Origin: DASZQY01 sp963843565
GTDB lineage: Bacteria > Pseudomonadota > Alphaproteobacteria > Rhizobiales > Kaistiaceae
Length of the DNA stretch: 64,000 bases
Direction of reading: 5' to 3'
Assembly: GCA_963843565.1 (NCBI GenBank)
Contig: CAWJKY010000003.1
Coordinates: forward strand, 1,736,001-1,800,000
Position numbers and translations under genes: made by a program. Positions 27,500-35,683 of the stretch are shown here, one piece after another; position 1 is the first letter of the stretch; the number at the start of each line of letters is the position of its first letter. The notes under the pieces were generated by a model. That model was not told the origin of the DNA. It saw nothing but the letters and a program-made list of their open reading frames with translations, and did not search any database.

Positions 27500-28867
27500 C
27501 TAACGCCGAGCATCTTCGGCGAGGGCCCACACCCAACCGTCATCGAGCCCGGTCTTGGCAACAGCGACGCCAAGTTGGTCCTTTGCCCTGCGGACCGTTG
27601 CCCACGATAGACCCGCGGCCTTTGCCTCAGACTTCACGGTGTTGGTCGGCACCGGTCCGTTCGCGAGCAGACTGCTCAGGAAGCTCTCTGCCTCGCCGCG
27701 GGCATGTGCGCCGCCTTGGTCCGCCGGGACCGCGGAGGCCGCCAGCACCTCGTCGCAGGACAAGGTAACAGGCGTCGCGTCCCAGAAGATCGCCGGCGCC
27801 ACGATGCCCGACGGCGTCGCCGTTGTCCCGACGCGGAAGCCCAATCCTTTGCGTTCCGGGCCGACGTTGTTTTTCGTCGGCAGAAACAGGCGGCGCTCCT
27901 GGTCGTCTGGGTCGCGCGCGACGATGTACGCGGCGCGCGCCGCCGCTACAAAGGCAATCGAACCGATGAACCGGTTATTGGCGGGGCCGCCGCCGCCCTT
28001 GCTCAAATGTGTTACCGACACGACGGCGACGCGGTGCCTCGCGGCCATCTCGCCGATCGGCTCCAGGACCGCCCGCAGCTCGGCGTTCTTGTGGGAATCG
28101 ACCTTGCCGAGGTAGCTGCTAACCGGGTCGATGATGACCAGACGCACCTCTCCGATGCGCTCGATCTCGCGTTCCAGCAGCTGTAAGTCCGCCTGCAAGT
28201 TGAACGAGCGGCGGCCTCCTTCTCGTTCGGCCTTCACAGCCGAGACGATGTAAACCCTTTTGGGGTCAGCCCCGGCGGCATCCAAGCGTGGGCGAATCGT
28301 GTCCGCCGCATCGTCTTCGGCCGACAGGATAATGACGCTGCCGAGGGGCGCAGTTCCTTCGTTGCCCGGCCAACCCCCACCCGTGGTGACGGCAGCCGCG
28401 ATGGCACATGTTAGTTGCGATTTCCCGAGGCCCGGTTCGCCAGCAATGATGGTTTGCTTGCCTAGCGCGATGCGCCCCGGCCACAACCATGAAATCGGCC
28501 GAGGGGTAATCTCCGACGCGCGACGGACGACCAGAGATGCGGGAGATTTGGTGGGAGCGGACCCACCGCCATTGGCTACCGCGCCGTCCGGCTTTGCCAT
28601 CGACAGGTCCAGCGGGTTGGCGAATGCGCTCACCAGCATCGCCTGCAGGGCATCCTGGCCGTGGGCTTGGACCATGCCGGTGCCGGAGAAGACCACTTGC
28701 ATTCCGTCGGCCAATTCAGCCGCGGTCAAGTCGCCCCGACCGATGCCGTAGGCAAGCTCGCGCACCAGCATCGCGACGGCGTTCAACTGGTTCGGTGGAT
28801 CGTTGGCTGTCGCCAGCGCCACTCGCTTGATGCTCGCCAACCCCTCGGCATAGGCGGGGCCGATCAT
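27500..28867 (-). CDS. RepA-like RecA-fold ATPase (AAA_25 type), 455 aa
   Basis: The start at 28867 overlaps the stop of the excisionase-like gene by four bases (ATGA), which decides it over a longer reading. The chain has an N-terminal helical region, Walker A GEPGLGKSQ at residues 143-151, Walker B LVIIDP near residue 243, and VVSVTHLSKG as the sensor strand. This matches the hexameric RepA/DnaB-like ATPases of plasmids, satellites and islands. It probably unwinds the element origin or regulates replication. The C-terminal region resembles a winged helix (TNTVKSEAKAAGLSWATVRR). Confidence 0.8.
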   Translation of the reverse strand: MIGPAYAEGLASIKRVALATANDPPNQLNAVAMLVRELAYGIGRGDLTAAELADGMQVVFSGTGMVQAHGQDALQAMLVSAFANPLDLSMAKPDGAVANGGGSAPTKSPASLVVRRASEITPRPISWLWPGRIALGKQTIIAGEPGLGKSQLTCAIAAAVTTGGGWPGNEGTAPLGSVIILSAEDDAADTIRPRLDAAGADPKRVYIVSAVKAEREGGRRSFNLQADLQLLEREIERIGEVRLVIIDPVSSYLGKVDSHKNAELRAVLEPIGEMAARHRVAVVSVTHLSKGGGGPANNRFIGSIAFVAAARAAYIVARDPDDQERRLFLPTKNNVGPERKGLGFRVGTTATPSGIVAPAIFWDATPVTLSCDEVLAASAVPADQGGAHARGEAESFLSSLLANGPVPTNTVKSEAKAAGLSWATVRRAKDQLGVAVAKTGLDDGWVWALAEDARR

Positions 28868-29115
28868 TCGCTGCCACCGCCTCCCAATTTCCCGTTGTCG
28901 GCGGTGGAGGTGCGGCGCTGGCGATCGGCCCAAGCCAACACGTCCGATGCCGCGTACATGACTCGGCTGCCGAACTTGCGGAACTGAGGGCCGCGCCCTT
29001 CGAGGCGGAAGCGCTCAAGGGTACGCTCCGAAAGGCCCAACAATTCTGCCGTCGCCTTTTGGTGCAGAAATGTTGCCGGCTCGGTATTGGAATTGTGCAA
29101 ACGTTCAGAAATCAT
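28864..29115 (-). CDS. Excisionase/AlpA-like helix-turn-helix protein, 83 aa
   Basis: GGAGGGAACAATG gives a strong ribosome site at the ATG 29115. The product has FLHQKATAELLGLSERTLER and RFGSRVMYAASDVLAWADRQ-type sequence, the MerR-like winged helix of DNA-bending excisionases and AlpA regulators. Its stop overlaps the start of the RepA-like gene, so the two are translated together. It may both direct excision by the distant integrase and act as an activator. Confidence 0.8.
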   Translation of the reverse strand: MISERLHNSNTEPATFLHQKATAELLGLSERTLERFRLEGRGPQFRKFGSRVMYAASDVLAWADRQRRTSTADNGKLGGGGSE

Positions 29116-29204
29116 TGTTCCCTCCAGCGAAGCGTCGCGTGAGCGCGGCGGCTGGAGAGAATGTCGTGCGAACTAACTACGGTACCAGCGGGGTCTATTC
29201 GGAG

Positions 29205-29813
29205 TTACGGCGGGGGCTGCTTCGTCGGCGCTCTCGGCGGTGTCGAGCGGATGCCTTTCTTGGCTCGAATACGCCAGCCAGGCTTCTTCAGGAGTGAAGC
29301 CTCGTAGCTATCATACGGCTTCCCAGATTTTCGCCATGCGGAAAGGACATTTTGCACCACCCATACCCAGTTCTCCGTTTCCCGGCGGCGCTTGAGTTCG
29401 GTATCGGCGTCGTAGAATGCCTTCTCAATTTGGCTTCTGGTAACCAAGTCGTTTCCGGGATCTACACCCTGAATCCCACCCTTCCGAGCAAGGGAGTGGC
29501 AAGCAGCACGAATTGTCTGTCGGCATGCCGATCGGCGAGTCTCCACCAAGAGCCACACAATTTCGTGCCTGGTCAATTCTTCGATCAGTCGAGGCTTACC
29601 CAGCCTTCCTATCGCAGCCTTGACCTCCCTTCGCCCGTATAGCGCCACGATGAACCTGACGGCGCGATCTATGCCGAGATCGGATAAATAGTTGTTTGCG
29701 GCGAATTCAAGCGAAGCTGCATGCTGAGCTAGGGGCGCTTTGCCGTGCGCTGCCAAGAGTGAAGCAGGGAATTCTGATGTGTCGATCTCGCTGATGAACG
29801 GCCTACTCCGCAT
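29205..29813 (-). CDS. Unknown island protein, 202 aa
   Basis: The product is a mixed helical protein (DLGIDRAVRFIVALYGRREV, EIVWLLVETRRSACRQTIRA) with a very basic, Pro/Thr-rich tail. No signal peptide, membrane helix or catalytic motif is visible. It is the last gene before the tRNA attachment site and is transcribed in the same direction as the excisionase and RepA-like genes, 89 bp upstream of the former, so it may be the first gene of that run. Confidence 0.55.
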   Translation of the reverse strand: MRSRPFISEIDTSEFPASLLAAHGKAPLAQHAASLEFAANNYLSDLGIDRAVRFIVALYGRREVKAAIGRLGKPRLIEELTRHEIVWLLVETRRSACRQTIRAACHSLARKGGIQGVDPGNDLVTRSQIEKAFYDADTELKRRRETENWVWVVQNVLSAWRKSGKPYDSYEASLLKKPGWRIRAKKGIRSTPPRAPTKQPPP

Positions 29814-29939
29814 CGATCACCTGCCCGGATCGAATCGTCTTCTGCCCGCTCAAACACCATAAAAACGAGCCCCCGTTGGTTGCTAGACGGTTGCTATCCT
29901 GATCTGCCCTTCTGGAAATCCACATCTAACTCATTGAGT

Positions 29940-29992
29940 TCATTGGCGCGCCCGGAGAGATTCGAACTCCCGACCCTCAGATTCGTAGTCTG
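29940..29992 (-). repeat. Right attachment site inside the tRNA-Arg gene
   Basis: These 53 bases are identical to 12410-12462 and cover the 3' part of the intact tRNA-Arg(ACG) gene from the CCA end through the anticodon loop. Immediately left of both copies the sequence shows weak further similarity (ATTGAxxT), which may be part of the integrase core site. Confidence 0.92.
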
Positions 29993-30020
29993 ATGCTCTA
30001 TCCAGCTGAGCTACGGGCGC
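29944..30020 (-). tRNA. tRNA-Arg, anticodon ACG
   Basis: The minus strand folds as a complete 77-base cloverleaf. The acceptor arms are GCGCCCG and CGGGCGC with discriminator G and an encoded CCA. The D arm contains AGCTCAGCTGGATAGAGC. The anticodon arm is CAGACTACGAATCTG with anticodon ACG. The T arm contains GGGAGTTCGAATCTCTC. Its 3' half is duplicated at 12410-12462 as the island attachment site. Confidence 0.97.
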
Positions 30021-30061
30021 TGCGGTCGCTTAGCTACTGAATGGCCTGTGGCAATGCAAGC

Positions 30062-31564
30062 CTAGCCGGTTTTGCCGTTGCTGCCCGGCCGGTCGGGAAT
30101 GGTGATGACGAAGCGGGCGCCGGGGCCGCCGGGCTCGACCAGGGAGATGGCGCCGCCGTGGGCGCGGACCAGTTCCGAGGCAATCGCCAGGCCGAGGCCG
30201 GTGCCGCCGGGGCGCACCGCCCCCTGAAAAGCGCGGAAAAGGTTGGCGCGGGCGGCGGCGGGCACACCCGGGCCGGTATCCTCGACCGAGACGGTGACGA
30301 CGTCGCCCTTGCGCGAGGCCTCGATCGACAGGCGGCGGACGACCGCATCGTCGAGATCGCTTTCCAGCGCCTGGACGGCGTTGCGGCAGAGATTGACCAG
30401 AACGCGGAAGAGCTGATCGGGGTCGGCATCGACCTCGAGGCCGGCCGGCACGCGATTCTCGAAGGCGACGGTGGCGTGGCCCTTGAGGCCCATGACGTCG
30501 GCGACATCGTCGACGAGACGATCGAGCGCGACAAGGCGGCGGGCGGGGGCGGCCTCGCGAGCGCGACCGTAGGCGAGCGTCGTCTGGCAATAGGCGATGG
30601 CGCGATCGAGGGCAGCGATCAGCTTGGGGGCGAAACGCTGGACGTTTTCGTCGGGCAGGCTGCCGAGGCGATCGGAGAACAGCTGGGCGGCGGCCAGCAT
30701 GTTCCTGAGGTCGTGGTTGATCTTGGACACCGCCAGGCCGAGGTCGGCGAGGTGGCGCTGCTCGCGGAGCGTCCCCTGCAACGTACGCTGCATGGACGCG
30801 AGGTGCTCCTCGGCAAGGCCGATCTCGTCGCCGCGCCCGGTCGGGGTGACGACCTTGCCGGCGTCTTCCGGGGCCACGGAGAAGGCGACCATGTTGTCTG
30901 TGAGGCGGCGCATGGGGCGCACGAACAGGCGGTTGATGGCGAAGTAGAGAAGGCCGCCGGTGATCGCCGAGATGAGCGCCGCGAGCCACACGATGTTGAT
31001 CGAGTAGCTGAGCATGGCGGTGCGCAGCGCCCGGTCGGAGATGACCAGTTCAAGCGAGGCGGCGCCGGAGGACGAACTGCCGATGACGCGAAGCGTGCGG
31101 GGCTTGGCCGAAAGCATCGTCGTGAAGGCGTCGGTGACCTCGCCGACCGGATCCATGGCGTGCAGGTCGACGACGTCGTCGACCTCGGGCGGCATCTCGA
31201 CGGTGGCGATGAGCCGGCTGACGGTTCCGGTGCGCACCGCGATGGCTATGGCGCCGACCGCCTTGAGGAGGTCGTTCTGGATATCGCGGGGCACCGGGGC
31301 GGCGTCAGACTCGGCAAGCACCAGGCTGGCCGCGTCGGCGATGGTCAGCCGGTCGGAGAGCCAGGCCATGCGGAAATTGGCGATCGAGGGGACGTAGATC
31401 AGCACTTCGCTGGCCGTGACGAACAGCACGGTGAGCACGAACAGGCGCCACGACAGGCCGGCGCCGCGGCGCCTGCGGGGCGGCGGCGCGGCCACGCCAA
31501 CGCCCGGAATCGTGGGGGAAGCGCCGGTTGCACCCCCGCCGACGACGGTCTGGTCGTTCATCAT
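30062..31564 (-). CDS. Membrane sensor histidine kinase, 500 aa
   Basis: Two membrane helices (about residues 39-59 and 189-211) bracket an exported sensor domain, then a HAMP linker, a dimerisation helix with H284 in INHDLRNMLAA, and an ATPase domain (NLCRNAVQAL, DTGPGVP, GTGLGLAI). The kinase should be active. The N-terminal tail is Gly/Pro-rich. It starts two bases after the stop of the flavoprotein gene upstream, so they form an operon. No response-regulator gene is found in the window, making it an orphan here. The signal is unknown. Confidence 0.9.
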   Translation of the reverse strand: MMNDQTVVGGGATGASPTIPGVGVAAPPPRRRRGAGLSWRLFVLTVLFVTASEVLIYVPSIANFRMAWLSDRLTIADAASLVLAESDAAPVPRDIQNDLLKAVGAIAIAVRTGTVSRLIATVEMPPEVDDVVDLHAMDPVGEVTDAFTTMLSAKPRTLRVIGSSSSGAASLELVISDRALRTAMLSYSINIVWLAALISAITGGLLYFAINRLFVRPMRRLTDNMVAFSVAPEDAGKVVTPTGRGDEIGLAEEHLASMQRTLQGTLREQRHLADLGLAVSKINHDLRNMLAAAQLFSDRLGSLPDENVQRFAPKLIAALDRAIAYCQTTLAYGRAREAAPARRLVALDRLVDDVADVMGLKGHATVAFENRVPAGLEVDADPDQLFRVLVNLCRNAVQALESDLDDAVVRRLSIEASRKGDVVTVSVEDTGPGVPAAARANLFRAFQGAVRPGGTGLGLAIASELVRAHGGAISLVEPGGPGARFVITIPDRPGSNGKTG

Positions 31565-31566
31565 GC

Positions 31567-32991
31567 CTAGCCGAATTGCCTGAAGACGGAGATGATGCGC
31601 CGCCGCCATGCCTGCGTCAAACCGTCCTCCTCGAAGCGGCTGGCGACGTGACGGGCGATCTCGGAGCGGCTGGGATAAGGCAGCGGCAGGTCGCGGAGCG
31701 CCGTGATCGGTATACGGCGGGCGATGGCGAGCGCCCACGGGGCGATCAGTTCGGCGGCGTTTCGCCCGACCACCACGGCCCCCAGAACCCGCCCGTTGGG
31801 GCCCGCCAACACCTTGATGGCGCCCGCCGGCTGGCGCTCGGCGACGGCGAGATCGCTGCCCACCATGGGGAAGCGGAGCACCTGGACGCGTGCGTAGCGG
31901 CGGCGGGCCTCCGCCTCGCCGAGGCCGATCGAGGCAAGGCCGGGGTCGGTGAAGGCGACGACGGGCACGCGGGTCGAGCTACGGCGGACCGGGAGCCGGT
32001 AGAGGACGGCGCGCACGACGGCGTTGGCCTCGTCCACGGCGCGCCCTGCCAGCGCCGGGCCGGCGATGCAGTCGCCGATGGCGAACACGCGCCGGTTGGC
32101 TGTGCGCAGGCCGCGGTTGACCACGATGCCGGCACCGGTGTGGGCGATGCCCGCCGCGACGAGGCCGAGGTCCTCGACGGCCGGGGTGCGGCCGGCCATG
32201 ACCAGCACGTGCGAGGCGTCGACGGCGCGCTCGCCCTCGGTGGCGTCGGCGATCACGATGCGGATGCCGCCACGGCGCTCGGCCATCGACACGATGGGGG
32301 TCATGGTGCGCAGGCGCACGCCGTCGGCCTTGACGCCCTCAAGCACGATCGCCGCCATTTCCGGGTCGGCGCCCACGAGCGCCGGTCCGGGATCGAGGAT
32401 GGTCACGTCGATGCCGAGGCGAGCGAACGACTGGGCCATGGCCAGCGCATGGCCATCGGCGCCAAGCACTACGAGGTGGGTGGGCTTCCTCGACCAGTCG
32501 AAGTCGCTCCGCGGAGTCAGGTACGGAATGGCGGCGAGGCCGGGGATATCCGGGATGAGCGGGACGCCGCCGACGGCCAGGATCGTGTGGCGCGGGCGGA
32601 TGATGGCATCGCCGGCGGTAACCACCCGGGCGGCGGTGAAACGGGCGGGGCCGGCAATGACGCGCACGTCGTGGGCGGCGAGGCGCTCGGCGGCGGTGTT
32701 CAGGCCGGCCGCGTCGATCGCCCCGGCAACATGGGCGCGGACGGCGCCGAGATCGACCTGGAGGGGGCCGGCGGAAACGCCGAAACCGGGGGCGGCGGCA
32801 AGGTTTGCCTGGATCCCGGCGGCGGCCAGCGCCGCGGCCGGGACGGCGCCGGAGGTGAGGTTGGAGCCGCCGGTGCGGGCCTTTTCGACCAGGACCACGG
32901 ACAAACCGGCGGCCGCGGCGGCAAGCGCTGCGGCGATGCCGCCCGGCCCGCCGCCAATGACAGCCAGGTCGGGGTTCAGTTCTTCCGCCAT
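31567..32991 (-). CDS. FAD-dependent disulfide-oxidoreductase-like protein without redox cysteines
   Basis: The fold is that of dihydrolipoamide dehydrogenase and mercuric reductase: FAD motif VIGGGPGGIAAALAA at residues 11-25, a degenerate second Rossmann motif (VVLGADGHALA), FAIGDCIAG and a C-terminal dimer domain. The family motif GGTCLNxGCIP reads GGSNLTSGAVP, so both redox cysteines are replaced (N44, A49). The HPT-E motif of the partner subunit is also altered (YPSRSE). It cannot do classical disulfide chemistry. The start at 32991 has AAGG before it; an ATG at 33036 is less well placed. Confidence 0.82.
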   Translation of the reverse strand: MAEELNPDLAVIGGGPGGIAAALAAAAAGLSVVLVEKARTGGSNLTSGAVPAAALAAAGIQANLAAAPGFGVSAGPLQVDLGAVRAHVAGAIDAAGLNTAAERLAAHDVRVIAGPARFTAARVVTAGDAIIRPRHTILAVGGVPLIPDIPGLAAIPYLTPRSDFDWSRKPTHLVVLGADGHALAMAQSFARLGIDVTILDPGPALVGADPEMAAIVLEGVKADGVRLRTMTPIVSMAERRGGIRIVIADATEGERAVDASHVLVMAGRTPAVEDLGLVAAGIAHTGAGIVVNRGLRTANRRVFAIGDCIAGPALAGRAVDEANAVVRAVLYRLPVRRSSTRVPVVAFTDPGLASIGLGEAEARRRYARVQVLRFPMVGSDLAVAERQPAGAIKVLAGPNGRVLGAVVVGRNAAELIAPWALAIARRIPITALRDLPLPYPSRSEIARHVASRFEEDGLTQAWRRRIISVFRQFG

Positions 32992-33064
32992 CGGCCTTGC
33001 GTCATCCTGCCCCGAAAACGTGAGCGCGACGGCCATTTTGCGGCTTTTGCGGCGCGCCCGCGCG

Positions 33065-33093
33065 TTGACTCGATTCGGCCGCCTCCTTATAAG
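33065..33093 (+). promoter_or_regulatory. Sigma-70-type promoter of rpmH
   Basis: TTGACT at 33065-33070 and TATAAG at 33088-33093 are separated by exactly 17 bp, close to the ideal housekeeping promoter. Transcription would start near 33100, about 25 bp before the rpmH ATG. GGAGAAGCGAG supplies the ribosome site. Confidence 0.75.
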
Positions 33094-33125
33094 CCCGACG
33101 CATTCAAGCCGCGCGGAGAAGCGAG

Positions 33126-33260
33126 ATGAAGCGGACGTATCAACCGAGCAAGCTCGTGCGCAAGCGCCGGCACGGCTTTCGCGCCAGAATGGCGACCACC
33201 GGCGGCCGCAAGGTCATCAACGGCCGGCGGGCGCGCGGGCGCAAGAAGCTGACCGCCTGA
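33126..33260 (+). CDS. rpmH: Ribosomal protein L34
   Basis: The 44-residue product MKRTYQPSKLVRKRRHGFRA, then TGGRKVINGRRARGRKKL, is unmistakable L34, a small basic protein of the 50S subunit. It opens the conserved cluster rpmH-rnpA-yidC. It has a clear promoter and a GGAG ribosome site. Confidence 0.98.
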   Translation: MKRTYQPSKLVRKRRHGFRARMATTGGRKVINGRRARGRKKLTA

Positions 33261-33286
33261 CCCCTTTCCCGCCGGCGGCCGCTCCG

Positions 33287-33658
33287 ATGGAGAGCCTGAG
33301 ACGCCGGGCCGAATTCCTGTCCGTCGCCAAGGGACGCCGCGTTTCGCGGCCGGCATTCGTCCTTCAGGCGCGGGTTCGCGACGCGGATGAAGCCGGCCGG
33401 TCGGCGGGCCAACAGTTGCCGCGTTTCGGGTTCACGGTGACCAAGAAGATCGGCAACGCGGTCGTGCGCAATCGCATCCGCCGACGCCTCAGGGAAGCGG
33501 TACGGCAGGCCGAGATGGCGGCCGAGGCGGCGACGGACTATGTGATCGTGGGACGGCGAGCGGCCTTGACCCTTCAATTCGAGACGCTGGTGACCGATCT
33601 AAGAAGCGGTTTCGCGGCGCTGGGGCGCGGCAGGCCACCCGCAAACAGGCCGAATTGA
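33287..33658 (+). CDS. rnpA: Ribonuclease P protein component
   Basis: RnpA assists the RNase P RNA in trimming tRNA 5' ends. The 123-residue protein shows LRRRAEFLSVAKGRRVSRPA at the start, FGFTVTKKIGNAVVRNRIRR (the RNR signature) and LREAVRQ. It follows rpmH by 26 bp and its TGA overlaps the yidC ATG by one base. The C-terminal Gly/Arg/Pro tail is species-variable. Confidence 0.95.
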   Translation: MESLRRRAEFLSVAKGRRVSRPAFVLQARVRDADEAGRSAGQQLPRFGFTVTKKIGNAVVRNRIRRRLREAVRQAEMAAEAATDYVIVGRRAALTLQFETLVTDLRSGFAALGRGRPPANRPN

Positions 33659-35631
33659 TGAACGACAACAACCGCAACTTCCTGATCGCCATCGTCCTTT
33701 CCATCGGCGTGCTGATCGTCTGGCAGTTCTTCGTGGTCGGGCCGCAGATGGAAAAGGCCCGCCAGCAGCAACTGGCCGCGCAGGCGACCCAGAGCGAGAC
33801 GACGACCACCACGCCCGGCGCGACGACCACCACGACCACGACGGCGGGTGGCGCCACCACCGCCAGCGGCGGCCTGCCGGCGACCACCGCGGCGACAGCA
33901 CCGACGATGTCGCGCGAAGCCGCGCTCGCCCAGTCGGCCCGGGTGCCGATCAAGACCGACGCGCTGACCGGCTCGATCAACCTCACCGGCGGGCGCATCG
34001 ACGACCTCAGCCTCAACGACTTCCACGAGACGGTCGACAAATCGAGCCCGACGATCACGCTGCTTTCGCCGAGCGGCACGACGGACGCCTATTTCGCCGA
34101 GTTCGGATGGATCGGCGCGGCGGACGCCGGCCCCCTGCCCGGCCCGCAGACGCAATGGACCGCGCCGCCCGGTGCGACCCTCAGCCAGTCGTCGCCGGTG
34201 ACGCTGACCTACGACAACAACGCCGGGCTCGTCTTCACGCGGCAGATCGCGGTCGACGACAAGTACATGTTCACCGTCACCGACACGGTCGCCAACAACG
34301 GCAGCGCGTCGGTCGACCTGACGCCGTTCGGACGCGTCACGCGCATCGGCCCGTGGGCGGACCCCAAACATCCGGGCCAGACGCAGGACGAACCGCCGGG
34401 CTCCGGCTACTGGATCCTGCACGAAGGCCCGATCGGCGTATTCGGCGATCAGGGCCTCAAGGAGGTCAACTACAAGGACGTCAGGAGCGACAAGGAGCAG
34501 CAGTTCAAGGAGGTCACCCAGGGCTGGGTCGGCTTCACCGACAAGTACTGGGCGGCGGCGCTGATCCCCGATCAGGCGAAGCCGTTCTCCGGCCGCTTCG
34601 TCTATTCCGCGACCGGCGCGCCGCTCTATCAGGCCGACTTCCGCGCCGACGCGACGAGTGTTGCGCCGGGTGCGACCGCGACCACGGAGAGCCACCTGTT
34701 CGCCGGCGCCAAGCAGGTCGGCAACCTCGACGCCTATGCCAGCTCGCTCAACATCAAGCTGTTCGACCGGCTGATCGACTGGGGATGGTTCTGGTTCTTC
34801 ACCAAGCCGCTGTTCTACGTGATCGACTGGCTCTACCGCGTCTTCGGAAACTTCGGCCTCGCCATTCTCGGCGTGACGGTGCTGGTCAAGGGCGCCTTCT
34901 TCCCGCTCGCCAACCGCTCGTACCGGTCGATGAGCGCGATGAAGAAGGTGCAGCCCGAAATGACGCGGCTGCGCGAGGTCTACAAGGACGACAAGGTCAA
35001 GCAGCAGCAGGAGCTCATGGAGCTCTACAAGCGGGAGAAGATCAATCCGCTGGCCGGCTGCTGGCCGATTGCCATCCAGATCCCGGTCTTCTTCTCGCTC
35101 TACAAGGTGCTGTTCGTCACCATCGAAATGCGCCACGCGCCGTTCTTCGGGTGGATCCACGACCTGTCGGCGCCCGACCCGACGCACGTCTTCAACCTGT
35201 TCGGTCTGCTGCCCTACGACCCGTCAGCGGTTCCGATGATCGGCTCGTTCCTAGCGATCGGCCTGTGGCCGCTTATCATGGGCGTCACGATGTTCGTGCA
35301 GATGAAGCTCAACCCGGCGCCGCCCGACCCGGCCCAGGCGATGATCTTCACCTGGATGCCGATCTTCTTCACCTTCATGCTGGCCGCCTTCCCGGCCGGG
35401 CTGGTGATCTACTGGGCGTGGAACAACACGCTTTCGGTGACCCAGCAGTACGTCATCATGCGGCGCTACGGCACCGAGGTGAACCTGTGGCAGAACATCG
35501 TCGGCACCTTCCGACGACAGCCCAAGGCGGCGGCGGCCGGCAAGGCGGTGGCGGCACCGCCCGCCAACGACGACCGGCCCACGCGCCAGCCGAAGAAGAA
35601 GAAGGCCAAGGCCGAGAAGGCCAAGAGCTGA
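33658..35631 (+). CDS. yidC: Membrane protein insertase YidC
   Basis: YidC inserts and folds inner-membrane proteins, alone or with SecYEG. The 657-residue protein has an N-terminal membrane helix (residues 8-26), a large periplasmic beta domain, and a C-terminal bundle of membrane helices beginning at WGWFWFFTKPLFYVIDWLYR. The hydrophilic-groove Arg in KGAFFPLANRSYRSMSAMKK lies within it. A Thr/Ala/Gly-rich stretch at residues 47-82 precedes the periplasmic domain and is unusually repetitive. The ATG at 33658 overlaps the rnpA stop. No yidD gene lies between rnpA and yidC. Confidence 0.97.
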   Translation: MNDNNRNFLIAIVLSIGVLIVWQFFVVGPQMEKARQQQLAAQATQSETTTTTPGATTTTTTTAGGATTASGGLPATTAATAPTMSREAALAQSARVPIKTDALTGSINLTGGRIDDLSLNDFHETVDKSSPTITLLSPSGTTDAYFAEFGWIGAADAGPLPGPQTQWTAPPGATLSQSSPVTLTYDNNAGLVFTRQIAVDDKYMFTVTDTVANNGSASVDLTPFGRVTRIGPWADPKHPGQTQDEPPGSGYWILHEGPIGVFGDQGLKEVNYKDVRSDKEQQFKEVTQGWVGFTDKYWAAALIPDQAKPFSGRFVYSATGAPLYQADFRADATSVAPGATATTESHLFAGAKQVGNLDAYASSLNIKLFDRLIDWGWFWFFTKPLFYVIDWLYRVFGNFGLAILGVTVLVKGAFFPLANRSYRSMSAMKKVQPEMTRLREVYKDDKVKQQQELMELYKREKINPLAGCWPIAIQIPVFFSLYKVLFVTIEMRHAPFFGWIHDLSAPDPTHVFNLFGLLPYDPSAVPMIGSFLAIGLWPLIMGVTMFVQMKLNPAPPDPAQAMIFTWMPIFFTFMLAAFPAGLVIYWAWNNTLSVTQQYVIMRRYGTEVNLWQNIVGTFRRQPKAAAAGKAVAAPPANDDRPTRQPKKKKAKAEKAKS

Positions 35632-35683
35632 GGGCCCGGCAACCCGGGGGCCTGCCCGCGCCGGCCGCGAACCACGGATCGCC

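Noticed and set aside
27207..27503. A 98-residue plus-strand gene over the iteron-like repeats
   Set aside because: No ribosome site, no family pattern, and the repeats run through it in a way that suggests binding sites rather than coding sequence.
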